Source: Planctomycetota bacterium (GTDB lineage: Bacteria; Planctomycetota; Planctomycetia; Pirellulales; Pirellulaceae). Taken from it: 5,595 bases of DNA. The notes beneath the pieces are model-generated. The model did no database searches. It saw only the letters and a list, made by a program, of their open reading frames with translations, and was not told the DNA's origin. The stretch is taken from positions 1 through 5,595 of the forward strand of contig JAEZGD010000396.1 of the NCBI GenBank assembly GCA_023417165.1, given 5' to 3'. Of the stretch, positions 1-5,595 are shown piece after piece (position 1 is the stretch's first letter; every line of letters starts with the position of its first letter). The position numbers were made by a program, and so were the translations under genes.

Positions 1-3000
1 CAACAGTGGTGTGTGGAACGCGCACGGCACGGGCAGCGCCTTTGAACGAATGCGCTGCTGCGCGCACAACTCAGCGAACGCCTGGACGTCGGGTACAACG
101 CCGCCGACGACACACTGTTCTGGGCCATTCTCGGCGCACAGCCAAACCTGGCGAGTGCTGGTTTGTAGTATCGATTCAATCACACTGCGTCCCGCCGCCA
201 GAGATAGCATGATGGTCGGCGTGGTTTGTGCCGCGATAACGGCGTCGCACCGCGCACGCGTAGCCAATAAAGCGTCTTTCAGATTCCAGACCCCAGCGGC
301 GACGAGCCCAGGGAATTCACCATAGCTATGTCCGGCGACAAAATTCGGCTGAATTCCCAATCGTTCGGTGGCACGATAGATCAGCCAATCGGCGAGCAGC
401 ATCGCGGCTTGGGTGGTCCACACGTCGGTTCCTAGCGGGCTGCTGGCGTTCCACGCCAGTTCGCCAAACGTGGGAAAGTGGTGGCATAGCAGGATCGCAT
501 TAATATTTTCAAGGTCGGCTTGCACTGCGGGATCGCCATCGCACCACGAGCGCAACATGCTCACATACTGCGATCCCTGACCAGGAAACAGGAACGCTAT
601 TTGAGCAGGCGTTGAACGTTCGGTGGCGAAGAAAATGCCGTGGTCGGCCGCCACATCATGACGCTCTTTTGCTAGGAAGTCGGCTGCCAAAGTGGCCTTC
701 TGAAGCAACTCCTCAAGCGAGCATGCAAGAATGGTGCAGCGCGCTGGCGCCGTCAGGCAAGCGCGGTCGTTTTCTGACCATGCAATGGTCGCATGATTCA
801 TAACCCGCTCGCGCAAGGCGTCCTTGCTGCTGGCACCAAAACGAACGATGCGCGCCAGCGCGAGGTCTTTTGATACGGCGACCGTCGTCGTCGCAGGAAC
901 CACAGCAGGGGCGAATGCCGGCAGCGGTGCACCGTTATCGACAATGATTTGATACGCCATGCGATTGTGAATGCTACTAATCGCTGTAGCGCGATAGGGT
1001 GTATTCGAAACAGTGGCGAGCGGTAGCGAGGTTGAAGCTGCTTTGACGATCGCCGCTTGGGTGAGTGCCGCTTCGGCCTGTTTCAAATGCAACGTCGGAG
1101 GCAACACGCCGGCTTTGCTCGCCAGTGCGCTCTTTAATAGCCCCGCCATCGCCGATGCGCCGCCGGTGTGGCCGAATTGGCTGGTGATATCGCCGACCGC
1201 AAGCGTATCCGTGCGACCTGCGGTGGCATAAGCATTGATGACGCCTTGCAATTCCACAGGCTGAGTGTCTGCATCGCGAACACCATGCGTTTCGATGGAC
1301 ATGACAGCGCTGGCGGGCACACCGGCTTCGGCTAGCGCCTGAGTGCTTGCCTTGGCGATGGCCGCGGAAAGGTCATCATCGGCATGGATGCTGATGCCGC
1401 GGATGACGGCTTGAATCGGATTGCCATCGCGCTGGGCATCCGATAATCGCTTTAAAAGAATGACACCACAGCCTTCGCCAGGCAGAACGCCTTGGCTGTC
1501 CTTGTCGAGACCGGTGCATGGAGTTGTTTTTGTCAGGCAATCGGCGAGGCTAAGCCCTTCATAGGTCCATAGATCCATGCTGCGCTGGCCAGAAGCGCAC
1601 ACCACCATATCAACATGGCCCAACCGCAACTGATCCATGGCCGCCTGGATCACGAGCGCCGCGGAGCAATTGCCGGCATCTACGGCCAGTGCGCCACCCA
1701 TTAAATTGAAGGATTTGGTGATTCGCGAAGCGAGCGTGCTGCTGGTGAAACTGCCTGTTTCATCCAGGAGCGCGGGCATCTGTGCGAGCAGGCGTTTTTG
1801 GAATTCGTTTTCAATCTCCTCAATCTTCTCCGCAGGAATCTGGCGGCGTGATAAGGCCTCACGCAGCGAAGCTCGGAACTCTGGCAGCCGCAGACCCATC
1901 TGCAAATGGTCGGAGAAGTCGCCTCCGAAGATGGTGCCCACGATCGCCGACACGCGTGTGCCAGGCAGCGTTTTGATATCGATCTGGGCGTTCTGAAAGG
2001 CTTGATCCGCCGCATCAAGCAGCATGAACTGCAAGGGATTCGCCTGGGCGATTTGCTTGGGCGGAATCTTGTGGCGACGCCAATCGTACTCCCAGCCCTC
2101 GACAAAACCGCCGAGCAGATTGTAGGTCCGCCATGGTCGCGCTTCGCCGGGCGCGTAGGCAATCTCGCCAGGTATTCGCTTAGGGGGCGCGGGGATCTTC
2201 GGATCGCGTCCGTGGCTTAACAGATCCCAGAACGCTTCGATGGTATGCGCTCCTGGAAAGACGCAACCCATGCCGATGATGGCGATTGGCTCGTCTTTGG
2301 CGATCGAGCTAGGAATATTCGCGGGAACACTAACCGTTGAACGGCTAGCGGGAGCGTCCGGCTGGAACTCGTCGACGACCACATGCACGTTCAAACCGCC
2401 GATTCCGAAGGAATTCACAGCGGCGCGGCGCGGGTGGCCATCTGAAAACTCAGGCCAATCTTGAGGTTCGAAGGGAACGTAAAAAGGTGAGTTGTCCCAA
2501 TCGATCTCGGAGTTTAGTTCGCGGAACTGGGCGGTAGGTGGAATCGTTTGCTTGTTAAGCGCCAAGACGGTTTTGAGCAAGCCCGCGACACCTGCGGTTT
2601 CCAGCGTGTGTCCGACGTTCCCTTTGACACTGCCGATGGGAATCTTGCGATTAGGATCGCTTAACAACGTGCTGAGCGATTGGCTGAGCGCCTCTAGCTC
2701 GGTGGCATCGCCGACCTGAGTCGATGTGGCATGGGCTTCTATGTACTGCAAACGATTAGCATCGAGTTTGCCAGAATATGCGCGTTTGACAGCCAGGATT
2801 TGCCCTTCGGTACGTGGCGCCCATAGGCTCTTGCCACGACCGTCCGATGATACGCCTAGGCCAGAAATTACCGCTTGAATGTGATCGCCGTCGCGCAGAG
2901 CTCGTTCGACGGTCTTTAACATAAAGACGACATACCCTTCGGCCGAGATCAAACCATCCGCTTCCCGGCTAAAAGGGCATGAGCCCTTGGAACTGACGGA

Positions 3001-3771
3001 CTGAGCGGCCGAAAATAGCACCAGACTATCCGACTTGCAGTACGATGCACCGCCCACGATCGCAGCATCGAGGCGTCCCAGCAGCAGCGAGCGGACGCCA
3101 ATCGATAGCGCCTGTAGCGACGAAGCGCAAGCCGCGTCGACAACGCCATAAGGCCCATATAAATCGAACGATTCGGAGATTAGCTCTGCTGCGACCGCAG
3201 CGCCCAATCGTAACTTTTGCTTGGGTTTGCGACCCGGGTATTTGCGCCGCACCTCTTCCACGAGTTGCTCACGAAAGGCACGCGGATCGAGGCCTAGTTG
3301 TCGCAATTGCTCGATGCCATCGAGGGCCGACGCGCCTTCTTCGACGACTGTCGAGTAAAGCAAGTCGGAAACGACCGGACTACCGCCTGTATGGCCGATG
3401 AACACGCCGACATTGCGGAAAGGAAGCTGAAATGGGTCATATCCGCCATGCCGACAGGCATCAGCGGCCACTTCCAACAGAGTAAGATGAGCGACGTCGA
3501 CTTGCTCGATCGTTTCCTCAGGAATCGGGCATCGCCCACGATCAAATGGTCGATTTCGAACCAAGCCCCCGAGATCCGAATAGGTCTTGCACAGCTGCCC
3601 GCGCTCGGGGTGAAAATAGAGTTCGCGGTTCAGTCGATCCGCAGGCAACGGTGCGATGGCACTCGAGCCGGTATGTACCAGATTCCAATACTGGGTAAGG
3701 TCGTCTGCACCTGGCAGACGGCAGGCCATTCCAACAATTGCAACCAAATCGCGCAGGTTATTGTCCAACAT
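1..3771 (-). CDS. Iterative type I polyketide / PUFA-like synthase, KS-KS-AT N-terminal part (3' end outside window)
   Basis: Large cytosolic multienzyme that condenses acyl and malonyl units; 1257 codons are visible and the frame stays open to the left edge. The start is fixed by an in-frame TAA two codons upstream (3775-3777) and a GGAG ribosome site; KS1 begins about eight residues in, so there is no N-terminal docking or loading domain. KS1 (about residues 8-470) has VDAACASS with Cys215, EAHATST with His347, K383-x-N-x-G-H388 and FGIGGLN at 455-461, and so looks catalytically complete. KS2 (about 494-945) has VDAGNCSAAL with Cys702, ETHG with His829 and SQFGH with His868, but departs from KS consensus elsewhere. 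Both carry an amphipathic insertion before the nucleophile, as in PUFA-synthase and enediyne KS domains. A linker (946-1057) leads to an AT (from 1058) with GQGSQ (1064-1068), GHSYG (Ser1149), a likely substrate-binding Arg1174 and CAFH (1250-1253), the last favouring malonyl-CoA. The exact product cannot be told from this part. The family call is firm; the subtype is inferred. Confidence 0.93.
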   Translation of the reverse strand, partial: MLDNNLRDLVAIVGMACRLPGADDLTQYWNLVHTGSSAIAPLPADRLNRELYFHPERGQLCKTYSDLGGLVRNRPFDRGRCPIPEETIEQVDVAHLTLLEVAADACRHGGYDPFQLPFRNVGVFIGHTGGSPVVSDLLYSTVVEEGASALDGIEQLRQLGLDPRAFREQLVEEVRRKYPGRKPKQKLRLGAAVAAELISESFDLYGPYGVVDAACASSLQALSIGVRSLLLGRLDAAIVGGASYCKSDSLVLFSAAQSVSSKGSCPFSREADGLISAEGYVVFMLKTVERALRDGDHIQAVISGLGVSSDGRGKSLWAPRTEGQILAVKRAYSGKLDANRLQYIEAHATSTQVGDATELEALSQSLSTLLSDPNRKIPIGSVKGNVGHTLETAGVAGLLKTVLALNKQTIPPTAQFRELNSEIDWDNSPFYVPFEPQDWPEFSDGHPRRAAVNSFGIGGLNVHVVVDEFQPDAPASRSTVSVPANIPSSIAKDEPIAIIGMGCVFPGAHTIEAFWDLLSHGRDPKIPAPPKRIPGEIAYAPGEARPWRTYNLLGGFVEGWEYDWRRHKIPPKQIAQANPLQFMLLDAADQAFQNAQIDIKTLPGTRVSAIVGTIFGGDFSDHLQMGLRLPEFRASLREALSRRQIPAEKIEEIENEFQKRLLAQMPALLDETGSFTSSTLASRITKSFNLMGGALAVDAGNCSAALVIQAAMDQLRLGHVDMVVCASGQRSMDLWTYEGLSLADCLTKTTPCTGLDKDSQGVLPGEGCGVILLKRLSDAQRDGNPIQAVIRGISIHADDDLSAAIAKASTQALAEAGVPASAVMSIETHGVRDADTQPVELQGVINAYATAGRTDTLAVGDITSQFGHTGGASAMAGLLKSALASKAGVLPPTLHLKQAEAALTQAAIVKAASTSLPLATVSNTPYRATAISSIHNRMAYQIIVDNGAPLPAFAPAVVPATTTVAVSKDLALARIVRFGASSKDALRERVMNHATIAWSENDRACLTAPARCTILACSLEELLQKATLAADFLAKERHDVAADHGIFFATERSTPAQIAFLFPGQGSQYVSMLRSWCDGDPAVQADLENINAILLCHHFPTFGELAWNASSPLGTDVWTTQAAMLLADWLIYRATERLGIQPNFVAGHSYGEFPGLVAAGVWNLKDALLATRARCDAVIAAQTTPTIMLSLAAGRSVIESILQTSTRQVWLCAENGPEQCVVGGVVPDVQAFAELCAQQRIRSKALPVPCAFHTPLL

Positions 3772-3777
3772 TCCTTA

Positions 3778-3781
3778 CTCC
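3778..3781 (-). promoter_or_regulatory. Ribosome binding site of the KS-KS-AT synthase
   Basis: On the minus strand GGAG lies six bases before the ATG at 3771, a good Shine-Dalgarno distance. An in-frame TAA sits between it and the start, at 3775-3777, which rules out any longer N-terminus. Confidence 0.7.
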
Positions 3782-3808
3782 AGGATTGTTTGGTTTAGCA
3801 ATTCCCTG
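3781..3808 (-). promoter_or_regulatory. Possible hairpin abutting the synthase ribosome site
   Basis: In the synthase leader RNA, CAGG plus ATTG (3808 down to 3799, separated by a two-base bulge) can pair with CAATCCTG (3788 down to 3781) around a ten-base loop. The stem ends on the first base of the GGAG ribosome site. Such a structure could tune translation, but eight pairs with a bulge is within chance range for a leader of this size. Confidence 0.25.
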
Positions 3809-3923
3809 CTGAAATTATCCGCGAATATAGCTAGAAGTGGTTAAGTGTTTCTCTAGAGTCCTGCCTTTTCCAATCGAATAAAACGTCAGTAATCAACCAA
3901 TTGTCCCCATCCGATCCGTTGAG

Positions 3924-3952
3924 AATATAACGACCTGCTCCGATAAAGTGAA
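3924..3952 (-). promoter_or_regulatory. Candidate sigma70-type promoter for the synthase
   Basis: Read on the minus strand, TTCACT (3952-3947) and TATATT (3929-3924) are separated by exactly 17 bases, with four of six matches to the -35 consensus and five of six to the -10 consensus. Transcription would begin near 3917, giving a leader of about 145 nt before the ATG at 3771. A second TATATT at 3829-3824 has no matching -35 box. Prediction from consensus only. Confidence 0.4.
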
Positions 3953-3982
3953 CTAGTCACCGATGTATTTAGTTTGCAAGTT

Positions 3983-4013
3983 GGGGGGCATGGGGCAATC
4001 GGGGCGAATGGGG
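3983..4013 (+). repeat. Four-run G-quadruplex motif / 9-nt G-rich tandem repeat
   Basis: Four guanine runs of six, four, four and four lie within 31 bases (3983-3988, 3992-3995, 4001-4004, 4010-4013), joined by loops of three, five and five bases (CAT, CAATC, CGAAT). This satisfies even a strict four-tetrad quadruplex rule. The last three units follow a 9-base period beginning GGGGC. The G-rich strand is the coding strand of the acyltransferase gene and the template strand of the synthase. It lies about 30 bases upstream of the candidate -35 box of the synthase promoter, so it could act on that promoter as DNA, or in the acyltransferase leader if that transcript starts upstream. Confidence 0.75.
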
Positions 4014-4063
4014 CGTTGTAATGTCGCTTAAAGATTCGTTGAACGGTAAGCTTTCTGTGATTT

Positions 4064-4130
4064 GATGGTGACGCCTTTCAGGGAACCCAGGAGGCGAACG
4101 GAAAGCAGTTGCGAGATGAGGCTCACCATC
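4064..4130 (+). promoter_or_regulatory. Candidate structured leader or operator upstream of the acyltransferase
   Basis: GATGGTGA (4064-4071) is perfectly complementary to TCACCATC (4123-4130). Immediately inside the left arm, CGCCT (4072-4076) pairs with AGGCG (4092-4096), extendable by two G-U pairs, so the two helices could stack. The inner helix would bury a perfect AGGAGG (4089-4094) that has no start codon at a usual distance. As RNA this could be a regulatory leader; as DNA the arms could be a split operator. No known riboswitch class was recognised, and an 8-base repeat at this spacing can occur by chance. Confidence 0.28.
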
Positions 4131-4136
4131 TATCTT
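4109..4136 (+). promoter_or_regulatory. Weak candidate promoter for the acyltransferase
   Basis: TTGCGA (4109-4114) and TATCTT (4131-4136) are spaced by 16 bases, each with four of six consensus matches. The start site would be near 4143, about 120 bases before the ATG at 4264. It overlaps the inverted repeat 4064-4130, so if this promoter is real that repeat would be DNA-level, not in the mRNA. TTGAAC at 4039-4044 was the best other -35 but has no good -10 box. Confidence 0.2.
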
Positions 4137-4263
4137 TAACTAGAAATGGGAGCGAGAGTTACTTAGCGAACTACTACGATTTTTGGGCATCTGACTGTTG
4201 TTTGGTGAGCTGCCGCCCCGCTCGTCAAACGTATCGCTTGGCCAATTCTGCGACTGATCACTT

Positions 4264-5595
4264 ATGACGGATCTGCCTCCACTGACGCTGACTCCTTTCG
4301 AGCGTTACATGCTCGCTGACGATCAGCCAGAGTATCCGATGGTGGCGGTTATGGAGCTTTACTTTGGCGGCCGCTTAGATGCCGATCTGTTGCGAGCGAC
4401 GCTTGTATCTGCGCTTGAGCGGCATCCGCTGTTGATTGCTCGCATCTGCGGTACTGGCTCTGCCGCAGTCTGGGATACGTCGCAGCCCTGGCATGTCGAC
4501 GATATTTTACAGTTTGGCGGTGAGAAAACATCGCTGCCAGGAATAAATGCTACCGGGCACATCGATCTGTGCCATTCCGGAGGCTTGAAAATACAGGTTT
4601 GCACACACGATAACACAACACGCATCGCAATTTGGCTTCATCATGCCGCTGCCGATGGGCTAGGACTTATGGAGTTTCTGGCTGATTGGCTAGGAAGCTA
4701 TGATCTTCTATTCAAACAGTTGCCTGGCAAGATCCGGCAGCCGCTTTGGACAACCGAGGCCTTTGTCAATCGCGGGCGCTCACGATGGATCATTGCCGAG
4801 CCCATCACGCGTTGGCAGGCGTTCCGTAGCTTTTTCGTTGAAACCACGCGCTGGTTGTTGCGTCGGCCTTCGCCACTGCGAGTCGAGAGCCCTTCGCAGC
4901 GCGGGCAGACCGTGTGCCCTGCGCTTGTGGCGACGACATTAAGTGTCGAGGAAACACAGCAGTTACGAAAACGTGCCGACGAGAGTAAAGTCACGGTAAA
5001 TGATCTTCTACTGCGCGATTTGTTTGTGGCGATTGCGCGTTGGCAAGGGCAAGGCAGGTTGCTGAAACGTCGTAAGTGGCTGCGGATCAATGTGCCGACG
5101 AGCCTGCGTTTGCGCGATGAGGCACCATTACCAGCTTGCAATGTACTGGGGTATGTGTTTCTGACGCATCGGGAATCGGAATGCCTCGCTCCCGACAAGC
5201 TGTTGAAGACAGTCGCCAAGGAGATGGCAGGCGTGCGACGTTGGAACCTAGGTCAATTCTTTCTCGATGGCCTCGTCAAAGCCGAGCAGATGCCAGGCGT
5301 GGTGCGTTGGTTCACCAGCAGTGAGCAGTGTATGGTGACGACGGTGTTCTCAAATCTCGGAGATGTTCGCCGCTTCTTCCGGAAGGTACTAGACCGCAAA
5401 GGGCGCTATTATTTTGTTGGAAACGCGCCACTCACGAAGATCTTGGCAGCGCCGCCCGTTCGACCGGGCACGCATGCCGTATTCTTGGCAGCAACATGCG
5501 CTGACGAATTGACTATTACCCTGCGGGCTCATCCAGGCAAAATCGCCGAGAGTGAACAAGCCGAACTACTTGCGATGTTCATACAAGAGATTCGC
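4264..5595 (+). CDS. Condensation/PapA5-superfamily acyltransferase (3' end outside window)
   Basis: Predicted soluble acyltransferase of the CoA-dependent acyltransferase fold shared by NRPS condensation domains, PapA5-type and wax-ester-type enzymes, which pass an acyl group from a carrier protein or CoA to an alcohol or amine. The HHAAADG motif at 126-132 fits HHxxxDG, with His127 as expected catalytic base and Asp131 structural. The N-terminal half opens with LTPFERYMLAD and a typical 'ALERHPLLIARI' segment (about 50-61). The C-terminal half has NVPTSLR (276-282), NVLG (293-296) and SNLGDV (363-368), the last at the place where condensation domains have DFGWG; DFGWG itself is missing, as in many stand-alone members. 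The 444 visible codons nearly equal a full family length, so the stop is probably just past the edge. ATG 4264 is the first possible start because of an in-frame TGA at 4255-4257; no Shine-Dalgarno is evident. Divergent from the synthase, it is a good candidate to offload or esterify its product. Substrates are unknown. Confidence 0.87.
   Translation, partial: MTDLPPLTLTPFERYMLADDQPEYPMVAVMELYFGGRLDADLLRATLVSALERHPLLIARICGTGSAAVWDTSQPWHVDDILQFGGEKTSLPGINATGHIDLCHSGGLKIQVCTHDNTTRIAIWLHHAAADGLGLMEFLADWLGSYDLLFKQLPGKIRQPLWTTEAFVNRGRSRWIIAEPITRWQAFRSFFVETTRWLLRRPSPLRVESPSQRGQTVCPALVATTLSVEETQQLRKRADESKVTVNDLLLRDLFVAIARWQGQGRLLKRRKWLRINVPTSLRLRDEAPLPACNVLGYVFLTHRESECLAPDKLLKTVAKEMAGVRRWNLGQFFLDGLVKAEQMPGVVRWFTSSEQCMVTTVFSNLGDVRRFFRKVLDRKGRYYFVGNAPLTKILAAPPVRPGTHAVFLAATCADELTITLRAHPGKIAESEQAELLAMFIQEIR

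Larger units (their letters stand above)
3772..4263. other. Divergent intergenic regulatory region between synthase and acyltransferase
   Basis: This 492-bp stretch separates two genes that point away from each other, so it must carry the promoters of both unless either is read from further away. It is more AT-rich than the flanking genes and has no convincing protein gene or tRNA. Inside it are a G-quadruplex motif (3983-4013), a minus-strand promoter candidate (3924-3952), a weak plus-strand promoter candidate (4109-4136), an inverted-repeat structure (4064-4130) and a small hairpin next to the synthase ribosome site (3781-3808). Two short perfect palindromes, CTCTAGAG (3851-3858) and ACTAGT (3952-3957), have no assigned role. 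Confidence 0.8.

Noticed and set aside
51..80. A suspected frameshift in the AT domain near the GC-rich run at 60-65.
   Set aside because: Recounting from the ATG at 3771 in codon steps shows the frame remains intact through CAFHTPLL to base 1; the impression came from miscopying the GCGC run.
1637..1996. A 119-codon plus-strand frame and an overlapping 153-codon minus-strand frame (1701-2162) inside the synthase.
   Set aside because: Both lie in other frames of the KS2 coding region whose true frame gives clear KS motifs; their translations are low-complexity Ser/Arg-rich shadows.
3298..3798. A 166-codon plus-strand open frame overlapping the synthase start.
   Set aside because: It is antisense to the conserved KS1 N-terminal coding region, shows no recognisable domain, and is explained by codon bias of the real gene.
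3824..3829. Second TATATT on the minus strand as a -10 box nearer the synthase.
   Set aside because: No hexamer resembling TTGACA lies 16-18 bases upstream, unlike the candidate at 3924-3952.
3772..4263. A tRNA, small regulator gene or transposon end in the spacer.
   Set aside because: No cloverleaf with a T-loop consensus, no convincing helix-turn-helix frame and no terminal inverted repeats or target duplications were found.
4698..5219. A 173-codon minus-strand frame antisense to the acyltransferase.
   Set aside because: The plus strand encodes the HHxxxDG protein continuously here; the antisense frame is Arg/Ser-rich with no family resemblance.

Overview
The window looks like part of a bacterial secondary-metabolite or specialised-lipid locus. 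It holds two large, divergently oriented, edge-truncated genes that share a 492-bp intergenic region. On the minus strand (3771 to 1) lies the first 1257 codons of a multidomain type I polyketide/polyunsaturated-lipid synthase, in the order ketosynthase 1 (KS1), ketosynthase 2 (KS2), acyltransferase (AT). The frame has no stop from its ATG to the left edge, so AT is cut and any ACP, KR, DH or release domains lie outside. On the plus strand (4264 to 5595) lies the first 444 codons of a stand-alone acyltransferase of the NRPS-condensation/PapA5 superfamily with an intact HHxxxDG motif.

Both KS domains carry a helical, charged insertion just before the active-site segment. This is typical of PUFA-synthase (PfaA/PfaC-like), heterocyst-glycolipid and enediyne iterative synthases rather than of textbook modular PKSs. 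KS1 keeps the full Cys-His-His set. KS2 has a displaced nucleophile segment, lacks the KxNxGH lysine and has no GFGGTN-like motif, so it looks like a chain-length-factor-like or specialised partner fused to KS1. The AT has GQGSQ, GHSYG and a CAFH motif that suggests malonyl-CoA. A plausible working model is that the synthase builds a malonate-derived acyl chain iteratively and the divergent acyltransferase moves it onto an alcohol, phenol or amine. That link is inferred from gene proximity and families.

The intergenic region (3772-4263) is poorer in GC than the genes. It holds a strong four-run G-quadruplex motif with 9-nt periodicity, a candidate promoter for the synthase, a weak candidate promoter for the acyltransferase, and two possible leader hairpins, one beside each gene. 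No tRNA, rRNA, CRISPR, insertion sequence or integrase was seen.

Taxonomy: composition is moderately GC-rich (mid-50s percent by eye). The synthase architecture, the neighbouring condensation-type acyltransferase and the missing Shine-Dalgarno at one gene would fit Planctomycetota or a similar Gram-negative group. No marker gene is present, so this is a weak inference.
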